From positions 1-51,914 of the forward strand of contig CAIMWF010000061.1 in the NCBI GenBank assembly GCA_903845055.1: a stretch of DNA of 51,914 nt, read 5' to 3'. The position numbers and the translations under genes are program-made. The notes beneath the pieces are model-generated. The model ran no database searches. It was not told where the DNA came from and was given only the letters and a program-made list of their open reading frames with translations. How positions within the stretch are numbered: the stretch's first letter is position 1; every line of letters begins with the position of its first letter. The DNA comes from an uncultured Bacteroidales bacterium. GTDB taxonomy: Bacteria > Bacteroidota > Bacteroidia > Bacteroidales > FEN-979. Shown piece after piece: positions 36,033-44,281 of the stretch.

Positions 36033-38960
36033 TCAGGCCAGTTGCCGGCGGGTCAGTTCGGCAAAGAACCCGTTCTTTTCGATAAGTTCCCGGTAACTGC
36101 CCTCTTCGATAAGCTGACCTTTGTCAAGTACAAAAATCCGGTCGGCATTCATGATGGTGCTGAGCCGGTGGGCAATCACGATCCGGGTGGCATTCAGTCT
36201 TTCAATGCTGGCGCTCACGATTCCCTGTGTTTCGTTGTCAAGGGCGCTGGTGGCCTCGTCAAAGATGAAAATTTTCGGGTTCCGTATCAGCGCCCGTGCA
36301 ATGACGATACGCTGTTGCTGACCGCCCGACAAAATATCCCCGCCCGGGGGCAGGATGGTGTACATTTTATTGGGAAGGTTCTTGATATCATCGGCACATC
36401 CCGCCATGGACGCGGCTTTCCAGGCATCATCCTCGGTATAGAGCGATGAACCGGTAATGTTGTACAAAACCGTTCCCTGCATGATCCTGGAGTTTTGCAA
36501 CACGACGCCGAACTGGTCGCGGATGCCGCGGATATCCAGGTCTTTCAGTTCCTGGTTGTCAAACAGGATGCTGCCCACATCATACGTTTCAAATCCAAGC
36601 AGCAGCCTCACCAGGGTCGATTTTCCCGAACCAGAACTGCCCGTTATGGCTACGAACTGCCCTGGCTGGATCGTGAGGTTGAGTTCTTTCAGGCTCCAGT
36701 CGGGGGAGTCGGGGTATTTAAAACTCAGCTGGGTGATCTCGATGCCTCCGCTTAACTCACCGGGATCGAGTTTGTCGTTCATATCCTCGGTGTCGGCTTC
36801 CAGGATGGGCTGGAACAACTGGTAGGTAGGCTTTATGTTCAGCAGGGGCACCGTGACCATGAAGGTTTGGATCATGGCCCCCTGGAAGCTCAGATAGGCG
36901 CTGTTGAAAGCCACAAAATCACCAATGCCGAAACCAGGCTGTCCCGAAGTGAAGATGGAATATACCCGGATAAAGATCAGCAGGGAGGCGAGAACCGGGA
37001 AGGTTACCGTGAAAATACCGGCAACCATCAGCAGGTTGCGTTTCTGGCGATAGTGGTCCTTTTGCTGTGCGTACCGGTCGGCCCAGAGCGCGAACACCTT
37101 TTCCTTGCTGCCGGTAACCCTGATCTTGTTGATCCCGCGGATGGCCATCAGCAGGAACCCCGAGATCATGGCATCCATGCGGCGCATGAATGCAACATGT
37201 TTGTAGGCCAGGAGGCTTATGGTAAGCGTAAATCCTGCAACGGCAAGACCTAAAACCAGGGCCAGGAGCGCCAGCTTCAGATCGTAGAAAAACAGGAGTG
37301 CCAGGTAAAAAATGGAAAAAATACCCGAGATCATGGCACCGAGGACGGTCGTGGAGAGGGTGTCGCGTATCCGTTCGATCCCCATGCTGCGTTCGGCAAG
37401 GTTTCCCGGGCTGTAATTCCTGAAGAAGTCGACCCTGAGGGAGAGAATCCGGTCCCACAGGGCCGATTGAAGTTTATAGCCCGCTTTGCCGGCCATGCGG
37501 AGCACGGCGATAGATTTGGCGAAGTTCAGCAGGCCTATCGTGATCACGCAAATGACCATGATGGCCCCAATCTGCCAGAGTTCGTTGGTATCTCCGCCTG
37601 GAATGACGGTGTTGAACACGTAGCCGCCCACCACAGGGATCACCAGGGCAAGCAGTGCGCCGACAACACCGATCACCAGGAAGCTGAACACATCGCGGTA
37701 AGTGAACTTGAGAGCAAACCGCATGAGATCCTTTCCCTGGAGCTTTCCCTTGGGAAACGGGGTAAAAAAACTGTAGGCCCTCGGATCAAGAAGCTTGTGC
37801 ACCGACTGGTTAACCGCCATCTTTTCCTTATTTTTCAGGTCGATCATCCAGTAACCGGAATTTCCACGGGCAATCAGGGCGACCGGTGTCTGGTCCTCCT
37901 TCAGAAACCCGAGCATCGAGCCTGCATTGTTGGTCCACCAGTGGGGTTCCAGGTCAACCATCCTGGAACGGATGTTGGAAGCCCTGAGGATGTTCCACAA
38001 TGCGTCATGTTTTCCGCTGGTGCGGTTGCCCGGATCGGCAAATTCGATCTTTTCACTTTTACCGATCAGCCGGCAGGTCTGCAGCAGCAGCATGTTGGGG
38101 TTCACCGGTACGCCCGGGGCCCCACCGTGGGTTTTGCCCTCTTCGAAGAGGTCGTCGGTCACCTTGCCCGAAATGATGGTTTTAAACCGGCCGAACGCGG
38201 AAAAGATCGCGTTTGTCCTGAAAGCATGGGTGTCACGTACACGGGCAAGGGAGGCTTGCTGGTCATGGGTATAGAGGTTCTGCAGTACGATGACGATCAG
38301 TTCATTAAACCCGAAGAAACCCGCGACAAATGAATCACCGGCAAGAACCTGCGCCGTCGTATATATTGGTTTCTGAACAGTTGCACCCAAACGCATCCAG
38401 AGGTTCGAGGTAAGCGGAAGATGGACCATTCCGCAGCGTAACGGATCGGCATAGTTGTAATAGAGCGGCTTCAGTCCGGCCGATTCGATCCACAGCACCC
38501 TCTCCGGGTCGGAGGCGCTGTAACTTTTCTCCGGGTCGGCCGAAAACGAAGGGGTTGCCGAGATGCCGTTCAGCAGCGGCAGCATCCCGAAATGGTTCAT
38601 GCCCGATGAGATACTGAGGAACCACCTGTCGAAGAGAAGGGTGCTGTAACCCGGATTTGATGCCGTAAGTTCTTTCAATTGTCCCGGATCGATCATCCCG
38701 ACGGTGCAGGCCGTCAGGGCGCAAATTACCATGGAAACAGCAGGATTCTCCCTGAAGGAAGGGATCAGGAACGGGCCGCTGACCCTTATAAGGAAGAGTC
38801 TCCGGCCGGGCCCGGTGGAAAGTTTTTCCACGAAGAAAATATCCGCGTCTCCGGCCTCAAGATAAAAAGCACAAGGGGCATCACACTGCAGGGGAATTGT
38901 CTGATTGCTGACCAGCTGCAGGGTGCGGGAATAAAATGACGAAATAACCTGTTGCTCCAT
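36033..38960 (-). CDS. NHLM-type ABC exporter, second subunit (long N-terminal domain, TM and NBD)
   Basis: 975 residues, the size of the ATP-binding partner of the NHLM (nitrile-hydratase-leader microcin) exporter pair. Residues 1-420 are a soluble region; the family has cyclic-nucleotide-binding-like and peptidase-like segments here (MVDLEPHWWTNNAGSMLGF, PVALIARGNSGYWMID resemble an inactive C39-like fold). Then comes a six-helix type I exporter domain (from FLVIGVVGALLALVIPVVGG) and an ATPase: Walker A GSSGSGKST, signature LSGGQQQR, Walker B IFIFDEATSAL, switch His in IVIAHRLS. The ATPase looks fully active. It starts one base after the stop of the first exporter, so the two probably form a heterodimer. 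Confidence 0.85.
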   Translation of the reverse strand: MEQQVISSFYSRTLQLVSNQTIPLQCDAPCAFYLEAGDADIFFVEKLSTGPGRRLFLIRVSGPFLIPSFRENPAVSMVICALTACTVGMIDPGQLKELTASNPGYSTLLFDRWFLSISSGMNHFGMLPLLNGISATPSFSADPEKSYSASDPERVLWIESAGLKPLYYNYADPLRCGMVHLPLTSNLWMRLGATVQKPIYTTAQVLAGDSFVAGFFGFNELIVIVLQNLYTHDQQASLARVRDTHAFRTNAIFSAFGRFKTIISGKVTDDLFEEGKTHGGAPGVPVNPNMLLLQTCRLIGKSEKIEFADPGNRTSGKHDALWNILRASNIRSRMVDLEPHWWTNNAGSMLGFLKEDQTPVALIARGNSGYWMIDLKNKEKMAVNQSVHKLLDPRAYSFFTPFPKGKLQGKDLMRFALKFTYRDVFSFLVIGVVGALLALVIPVVGGYVFNTVIPGGDTNELWQIGAIMVICVITIGLLNFAKSIAVLRMAGKAGYKLQSALWDRILSLRVDFFRNYSPGNLAERSMGIERIRDTLSTTVLGAMISGIFSIFYLALLFFYDLKLALLALVLGLAVAGFTLTISLLAYKHVAFMRRMDAMISGFLLMAIRGINKIRVTGSKEKVFALWADRYAQQKDHYRQKRNLLMVAGIFTVTFPVLASLLIFIRVYSIFTSGQPGFGIGDFVAFNSAYLSFQGAMIQTFMVTVPLLNIKPTYQLFQPILEADTEDMNDKLDPGELSGGIEITQLSFKYPDSPDWSLKELNLTIQPGQFVAITGSSGSGKSTLVRLLLGFETYDVGSILFDNQELKDLDIRGIRDQFGVVLQNSRIMQGTVLYNITGSSLYTEDDAWKAASMAGCADDIKNLPNKMYTILPPGGDILSGGQQQRIVIARALIRNPKIFIFDEATSALDNETQGIVSASIERLNATRIVIAHRLSTIMNADRIFVLDKGQLIEEGSYRELIEKNGFFAELTRRQLA

Positions 38961-38961
38961 A

Positions 38962-41136
38962 TTAGTTGAGATTAACCAGTTTGAAATAAAGTCCCTCCTG
39001 GTCCCTGATCATCTCATCGTGCGTGCCACGCTGAACGACCTTCCCCTTGTCGAGGACAATGATTTCATCGCAATCGCGGATTGTGCTCAGCCGGTGTGCA
39101 ATGATAAGTGTTGTGCAGCCCCTGCGGCGTATGTTGTTGTCGATGGTCTTTTCGGTATTGGCATCCAGGGCGCTGGTGGCTTCATCCATCACGAGGATCG
39201 ACGGGTTGACGACCAGTGCGCGTGCAATCTCAATCCGCTGGCGCTGTCCGCCGCTGAGGTTGCTGCCGGCATTGATGAGCAGACCTGTGTAACCGCCCGG
39301 CCGCGAGGAGATGACATCGTGAATGCATGCATCCTTGGTCGACTGGATGATATCGGGCGTGCCGATGGTGTTGTTCCACATGGTAATGTTATCGTTGACG
39401 GTTCCCTTGAAAAGGAAGATCTCTTGGTCTACTAGGGAGACGGAGTTCCGGATTACGTCCTGTGGATAGAAACTGCGCTGGCGGCCATCAAACAGGATCT
39501 CTCCCGCCCATGGATGGTGGAGCCCCGCAACCAGTTTGGCCAGGGTCGATTTCCCCGATCCGGAACCTCCAACAAGGGCGATCCGTTTTCCCGGTTCCAC
39601 ATGAAGCGAAAAGTTCTCGATCAGCGGTTCGCGGAAACGGTCATATCCGAAGGTGACATTCTTAAAGTCGAGGAATCCGTGCAGTTTTGAATCAGCGGGG
39701 TCGTAATGCTTCAGTTTATCGTCGGCATCATTGTAAAAAAAGATATCCTCCCTCGTCGATAAGGCATCCTGCATGGTATCGATGTTGCTTTTGGCCACCT
39801 GCAGGTCGCTGCCCATGGAGACCACCGTTTTGACGGGGCCGGTGAAGTTCGACATCAGGCTCTGGAAGGCGATAAAAATACCGATCGTCATCTCACCGTA
39901 GATAACCAGCAACCCTCCGAGGGTCAGCAGGATGATGTTGTTCAGGTTCGAAAGGAAATCGGGCAGGGCGTCGAGCAGGTTGGAGGTAAAGTTCAGTTTC
40001 TGATCATAGACCACCGCGTTGGAAAGGTTGCCCGACCAAAGGCCGTAAAAATCGTTTTCCGACCCCGTGGCCTTGATGGTCTCAATTTGCTCCAGGCCGA
40101 CCCCGGCGGTGCTGAAGGTGCGCTGGTTGCGTTCAAAAAGCAGCTGGTTGAGGGTGGCGCGCTTTTCGGAAATGATGCGGAGCACAAAGAGGTTCACCAG
40201 GATCACGGTAACCCCGATCACCGTGAGAAGCACGTTGTACTGGATCATCACCACGGCGTAAAAGATCACCGTGGTCATGCTGGCCAGAGTTTCTATCAGC
40301 TGGGTCGAAAGGAGCGATGCCAGGTCGTCATTAAGCTGCACCCGTTTGAAAATTTCGCCCGGCTGACGCGCGGTAAAGAAGCGGATGGGCAATTTCAGGA
40401 TATGCATCAGCAACCTCGACGACTCGACAATGGCAAGACGCAGTTCGATCTTGACCAGGATCTTTTGCTGCAGGTAGGTGAGAATGCCGTTGAAAAAGAA
40501 AAGGCCGGCAATGAGTGCCAGCATGGGCCTGAAATACCGCGGCTGGTTTAAATTGATAATGTCGTCAAAGAAGAGTTTGTTAAGCCCCGCCATGATGATG
40601 GCCGGGATGATCAGGATGACGCCGCACAACAGCACGAATGCCAGGTCATACCTGCTTGGCTTTATCCGTTCCCATACCCTGGCGGGAAATCCATCCCGCT
40701 GCCTTTCGGTTTTGAAACCGGCACCGGGTGTGAGGATCACGGCCGTGCCGTCGTAAATTTGTTCAAATTCGTTTTCGCTGAGCTTCTTTTTTCCTTCGCG
40801 GGTGTCGTTGATGAGGTAACTGTCTTTTGTAAAACCTGTTATCACGGCGTAGTAACCGCCATGAAGGCCGGCGATCAGTGGCATCTGGTGCGATTTCAGC
40901 GCCGCCGCAGGGCAGGTGATGACCTCCGAATCAAACGCATGCTGACTTGCAACATCGGTCAGCCTGCCTGCCGGTATCTTTGAATTGTCGGAAACGCCGC
41001 ATTCAAGGTTCAGCGCATCCTTTGACGGGTAGCAATGGTAATATGAAAAAACCATCGTGAGCGCGACCGGCCCGGATTCATTATCACCGATCTGGAGTAT
41101 GACCGGAACCCTTTTTTTCACATGCTCATCTTTCAT
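38962..41136 (-). CDS. NHLM/PCAT-type ABC exporter with degenerate C39 peptidase domain
   Basis: 724 residues: N-terminal C39-like domain (1-140), six transmembrane helices (about 160-440), and an ATPase (GGSGSGKST, LSGGQRQR, ILVMDEATSAL, IIAHRLS). In bacteriocin exporters the peptidase starts with a Q-x-x-x-x-E-C-G-A motif; here it reads LQIGDNESGPVAL, so the nucleophile is Ser21 instead of Cys. The catalytic His position is GGYYAVI, with Tyr95/Tyr96 in place of His; the Asp remains (D111 in LINDTREG). The domain is therefore probably a non-cleaving substrate-recognition module, as in HlyB-type transporters. It sits directly after the HlyD gene and pairs with the next exporter. Confidence 0.87.
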   Translation of the reverse strand: MKDEHVKKRVPVILQIGDNESGPVALTMVFSYYHCYPSKDALNLECGVSDNSKIPAGRLTDVASQHAFDSEVITCPAAALKSHQMPLIAGLHGGYYAVITGFTKDSYLINDTREGKKKLSENEFEQIYDGTAVILTPGAGFKTERQRDGFPARVWERIKPSRYDLAFVLLCGVILIIPAIIMAGLNKLFFDDIINLNQPRYFRPMLALIAGLFFFNGILTYLQQKILVKIELRLAIVESSRLLMHILKLPIRFFTARQPGEIFKRVQLNDDLASLLSTQLIETLASMTTVIFYAVVMIQYNVLLTVIGVTVILVNLFVLRIISEKRATLNQLLFERNQRTFSTAGVGLEQIETIKATGSENDFYGLWSGNLSNAVVYDQKLNFTSNLLDALPDFLSNLNNIILLTLGGLLVIYGEMTIGIFIAFQSLMSNFTGPVKTVVSMGSDLQVAKSNIDTMQDALSTREDIFFYNDADDKLKHYDPADSKLHGFLDFKNVTFGYDRFREPLIENFSLHVEPGKRIALVGGSGSGKSTLAKLVAGLHHPWAGEILFDGRQRSFYPQDVIRNSVSLVDQEIFLFKGTVNDNITMWNNTIGTPDIIQSTKDACIHDVISSRPGGYTGLLINAGSNLSGGQRQRIEIARALVVNPSILVMDEATSALDANTEKTIDNNIRRRGCTTLIIAHRLSTIRDCDEIIVLDKGKVVQRGTHDEMIRDQEGLYFKLVNLN

Positions 41137-41166
41137 AACAAGTTCCCTGTTGATTGGTAATGAGGA

Positions 41167-42417
41167 TTATTCGAAAAATGATTTAAAAACGGGGATGATG
41201 TAATCAATGGGAGGCCTTTCCTTGACCAGGACGGAAGCTTTGCAGAGGGTACCTGTATTGATGGTGTAGGGAGGCCCTGTTTTATTTGACCACTGGAACC
41301 CGCTTTTCGTATTGGGATCGGTTTTAAGGGAAATTTTAACCCTGTAGGTCGGACCCTGTTGCTGGATCAGTGCCACAAGGTCGGTGTTGTTCAGTTCATC
41401 GACGATCGAGTTGGTATTGGAAACAAAATGGTTTACCTCGACGACCTGCCCGATCAGCCAACCGTAAAGATTGTGGTTGACCGTGAAAGGTTCGATCATC
41501 ACCTGCATTCCTGGTGTAACTACAGCGTTCGAGTTGAACGGGATGAACAGGTCAAGCAAGTGGTTGCTCTGGTTTTCAAGATCTTCAACCACCATCATCC
41601 GCGTGCCGGCATTGACGAAATCGCCGTTTGTTACCGATTTGTCCACGACGAAACCGTTGACCGGGCTGCGGATGATGGTCTGCCGGTCATACTCATCCTG
41701 GAGGTCGGTGATCTTTTTCTTCAGGACCAGGATCTGTCCATTGTAATCCTGTTGCTTGTATTGCCGGTCATAGTTCCACGATTGCTGTTCCAGCTGGTTG
41801 GTTTTCACCTCCTGTTCGGTCTGGATTCGCTGGTTATGCGCCTTGGAGAGCTGGTTCTTCGCATCCACGTAATTCTCTCTGGTAGCAAGTCCTTTCTCCC
41901 AGAGATCTTTCTGCTGGTTCATTTTGAGTTCGAAAAAGTCGACCTGGTCCGTTAACTGTGAAAGCTCCTTGTTCAGGCGCTCCTCTTCGAGACTGTAATA
42001 CCTTATTTTATTAGGATAATCCAGCACATTCCTGGTGGTTAGCAGGGAATCCTGCAATTTCAGCACATCGAACTGGGCGTTCAGCTCGACGAGCTGGTGT
42101 TTGAGCTGGGGCTGAAGCAGGTGGAGCAGGATGTCGCCCTCCTTTACCTTTTCCCCCAGCTCAAAATTAACCTCCTCCACACCCCCCGGGTAAAGAGAAA
42201 TGATCCCGTGAAGTCCCTTGCCGCTGACAATTTCACCCAACCCGTCGATGCGCTGGGGAATGCTGCCAAAGATCCCCCACAACAGGGTGATGAACGTGAG
42301 CAATGCCAGTGCTGAAAGGGATATCCAGTAACGCGGACGCGTTATTTTCAACATGCGGTTCATCTCTTCAGGATTGCCCGCTGCTCCCGATGGCTGCGAA
42401 TTTTCTGCCTTATCCAT
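41167..42417 (-). CDS. HlyD-family periplasmic adaptor (NHLM secretion-protein type)
   Basis: 416 residues with one N-terminal transmembrane helix (about 30-52, WISLSALALLTFITLLW). A split lipoyl/barrel module (EIVSGKGLHGIISLYPGGVEEVNFELGEKVKEGDILL) and long helical hairpins rich in Gln/Leu (about 95-235) follow. A return barrel segment (IRSPVNGFVVDKSVTNGDFVNAGTRMMVVEDL) and a beta domain close the protein. This is the membrane-fusion architecture that bridges inner-membrane exporters to TolC. Gene order HlyD, exporter 1, exporter 2, TolC supports a complete export machine. Confidence 0.86.
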   Translation of the reverse strand: MDKAENSQPSGAAGNPEEMNRMLKITRPRYWISLSALALLTFITLLWGIFGSIPQRIDGLGEIVSGKGLHGIISLYPGGVEEVNFELGEKVKEGDILLHLLQPQLKHQLVELNAQFDVLKLQDSLLTTRNVLDYPNKIRYYSLEEERLNKELSQLTDQVDFFELKMNQQKDLWEKGLATRENYVDAKNQLSKAHNQRIQTEQEVKTNQLEQQSWNYDRQYKQQDYNGQILVLKKKITDLQDEYDRQTIIRSPVNGFVVDKSVTNGDFVNAGTRMMVVEDLENQSNHLLDLFIPFNSNAVVTPGMQVMIEPFTVNHNLYGWLIGQVVEVNHFVSNTNSIVDELNNTDLVALIQQQGPTYRVKISLKTDPNTKSGFQWSNKTGPPYTINTGTLCKASVLVKERPPIDYIIPVFKSFFE

Positions 42418-42492
42418 AGTGAAATTTGTTGCTGAGTAACAAAAAACGGAGAATGACCGGTTGTGTGGAACAACCCATAGGAAAAGAAGAAA

Positions 42493-42861
42493 TTACTGAT
42501 CCGTGAATTTCTTCATGTATTTCATTCCCTCTTCTTTGAGTTTGGGGTCGCAATTGCCATCGGCGTCGAGGTGGTGTTTTTTATGATGTTCCATCTGCGC
42601 TTCCATAAACCCCGACATTTTAAAGTTATCAAGACTGATATTCGGCATGGTGGGCATCGGGGGCATCTTCGGGGCATTGAAGCCATCCATCACAGGGCCG
42701 CCCTCGGGAGGTTCGCCTGACGCACTGTCCGTGCCTGGCAGGGAGGCTTCTGGGGTTCCGGGTGTACCGGCAAGGTCGGGCGTGCTCGCGGTTTTGGGCG
42801 TTCCGGGAGTGTTCGGAGTCTGGGGAGGGGAGGGGATGGCATACTTCTTTTTTGTTTCCAT
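42493..42861 (-). CDS. small Pro/Thr-rich orphan protein of the export operon
   Basis: 122 residues, no signal peptide (METKKKYAIP start). Residues 8-45 are low complexity with repeated TP and GTP units (TPNTPGTPKTASTPDLAGTPGTPE); 54-55 are Gly-Gly (PPEGGPVMDG); 64-75 are Pro/Met-rich (PKMPPMPTMP); the C-terminal third is helical and charged with a HHKKHH cluster (92-97), a single Cys104 in DADGNCDPK and KYMKKFTDQ at the end. I recognise no family. It lies second in the 13-gene operon, between a membrane protein and the HlyD adaptor, where NHLM systems often keep their substrate or accessory genes. It could be an exported peptide, a scaffold for the exporter or an assembly-line docking factor; none is shown by sequence. 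Confidence 0.65.
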   Translation of the reverse strand: METKKKYAIPSPPQTPNTPGTPKTASTPDLAGTPGTPEASLPGTDSASGEPPEGGPVMDGFNAPKMPPMPTMPNISLDNFKMSGFMEAQMEHHKKHHLDADGNCDPKLKEEGMKYMKKFTDQ

Positions 42862-42896
42862 GACATTGAAATTTAATAGGTTAACATTATTTGTAG

Positions 42897-43538
42897 TTAC
42901 TGCAATTCTAGGACAGGGTTCGCTTTAAGAGACTGTATTTTCCGGATGATGAGAAAGATTCCGTAAATGAACATCACCGTTGTCAGGGTGCTCCATACCT
43001 GGGTGATGACACTGATTTTATTGTAGCCAGCCACATCATAATGACGGATAAGAAAAATTCTCAGCATGATGTTGATGAAATCGCGGGCCGCCAGGAAAAT
43101 GGTGAGAAACAGGAAATACCTGAAATAGGGCATTTCCCGGTAAAGGACACGGGTCCGTTCTTTCGGGACCCCGTGCAGGTAAGCGTAGTCGATGAAAAAA
43201 TAGAGGGCCATGGGCCTTCTCGCCAGGATGGTGATGCACCAGAAGGTCACCAGCCCGATGTTAAGATAAACGTAGTTCCAGAGCACCTGGTGGGCCGTCC
43301 TTGAATCTAAATTCAGCATACAGCTGATGAGCATGCTGGCAAGAATGAACATACCGGTTACGCTGTATTGCTTTTCCTTAAAAAAGGTGTAAAGCGTGTA
43401 AAGAATACCCGGAAAGGTCGACAGGAGCATGGCAAGGTAATCGCCTAAGGACGACTGGCAGGTATTCCAGATGAACAATGGAACACCAAGGTACACGACC
43501 AAGTCAAGCAGTGTTCGCTTGTTTAGGATTTTTGACAT
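42897..43538 (-). CDS. polytopic membrane protein, first gene of the operon
   Basis: 213 residues with about six hydrophobic helices, starting TLLDLVVYLGVPLFIWNTC and GDYLAMLLSTFPGILYTLYTFFKEKQYSVTGMFIL. The pattern resembles the VC0807-type family of small integral membrane proteins (a resemblance judged by eye, function unknown); the Cys/Trp-rich middle and the YLHGVPKERTRVLYREMPYFR loop are the only long soluble parts. It follows the operon promoter by a leader of about 75 nt containing a hairpin, and the next gene starts 35 bp after it. Possibly an immunity, self-resistance or transport accessory protein; unproven. Confidence 0.7.
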   Translation of the reverse strand: MSKILNKRTLLDLVVYLGVPLFIWNTCQSSLGDYLAMLLSTFPGILYTLYTFFKEKQYSVTGMFILASMLISCMLNLDSRTAHQVLWNYVYLNIGLVTFWCITILARRPMALYFFIDYAYLHGVPKERTRVLYREMPYFRYFLFLTIFLAARDFINIMLRIFLIRHYDVAGYNKISVITQVWSTLTTVMFIYGIFLIIRKIQSLKANPVLELQ

Positions 43539-43560
43539 CAGTAAAAAAAATAATCATGTT

Positions 43561-43590
43561 CAAAAAGAATACCACCCCGAAATGAGGTGG
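43561..43590 (-). promoter_or_regulatory. leader hairpin in the 5' UTR of the biosynthetic operon
   Basis: On the minus strand CCACCTC (43590-43584), loop ATTTC, GGGGTGG (43578-43572) form a 7-bp stem with one wobble pair, followed by the T-rich run TATTCTTTTTG. It lies between the predicted transcript start (about 43612) and the first ATG (43538). The shape is that of a weak intrinsic terminator, so it may attenuate the operon, or it may be an RNA stability element. Confidence 0.5.
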
Positions 43591-43618
43591 CAAAAAAATA
43601 AGCATCCAAATAATGAGG

Positions 43619-43649
43619 CAAATATAGAACAAATGTTATGGAAAACCAA
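43619..43649 (-). promoter_or_regulatory. operon promoter TTG-N20-TATATTTG
   Basis: On the minus strand TTG (43649-43647), 20 nt, then TATATTTG (43626-43619) matches the Bacteroidota -33/-7 consensus with ideal spacing. It drives the 13-gene operon ending at 15257; the only other gaps of note inside the operon (58 bp before TolC and 58 bp before the first NRPS) hold no full match. Confidence 0.7.
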
Positions 43650-43780
43650 TAGATAAAAAAAATATCCAGGTGGTTGTAAAATAATTTACATCACCAAAAT
43701 TGGGGTCAATTGCTTAACTGATGGAAGATGAGTGTGTTGCGAAAGGTCAAGCAATTTCCAAGTGACTGATAATTAAGGTA

Positions 43781-44278
43781 TTAAAGGTCGTAATTGCAGA
43801 TTTGTATGGGAATGCATGCTTCCGTTTCAGGCACCTGCTTCTTCATGCAGTTCAGGATAATGTTTGAGACCTGCAGCGGTTGTTCGGTCTGCACAAAATG
43901 CCTGGTTTTCTGCAGTGTGTAACAAAACCCGGTATTGAAGCGTCGTTTTGCCAGAGATGCGTTTGTCCTGAAAATGCGGTTGGTTTTGTTCCCTGCAATG
44001 CAGACCGCCATTTCATGCATGTCGGCGTCCTGCCCCTTCCGGTCGCTGTGCCGGTGCTTCCTGAACAATATTCACAGATAAAGGTTTGAAACCACCGGTT
44101 CTGCCAGGATCATCGTAAAAGCATCAAAATCCAGGTCGGCCGGGTTTCCCGAATCCCCGTATCCCGACAGGTCAGGGCATATCACCCCTGCCTCATTCAC
44201 CAGGTGCCGCAGGTTGATTTTCCTGAACGTCAGGGATGAGCCGTTCCATTCGTCTGCATAAAGGAGACATTCACCCGA
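43781..44278 (-). pseudogene. remnant of an alpha/beta-hydrolase gene
   Basis: Two blocks in the same frame on the minus strand are separated by a TGA at 44072-44074. The upstream block (44278-44075) contains LVNEAGVICPDLSGYGDSGN, the strand and oxyanion-side motif of alpha/beta hydrolases (typically VIAPDLPGYGDS); the downstream block (to 43781) contains NASLAKRRFNTGF and KTRHFVQTEQPLQV, the C-terminal catalytic-His region (GHFVQEEQP type). The middle of the protein, including the nucleophile elbow, is absent and there is no proper start, so this is a deletion derivative that is no longer functional. No start codon (only a TTG) opens the second block. It lies just outside the operon promoter. 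Confidence 0.7.
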
Positions 44279-44281
44279 TCG

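Noticed and set aside
42493-42861. Classical double-glycine leader in the Pro-rich protein
   Set aside because: A Gly-Gly occurs at 54-55, but the hydrophobic/acidic pattern that precedes real cleavage sites is missing, and the exporter peptidase lacks its catalytic Cys.
15257-43649. Nitrile-hydratase-like (NHLM) or other RiPP precursor gene in the operon
   Set aside because: No frame in the operon or its gaps resembles such a leader; the longest internal gap is about 75 bp.
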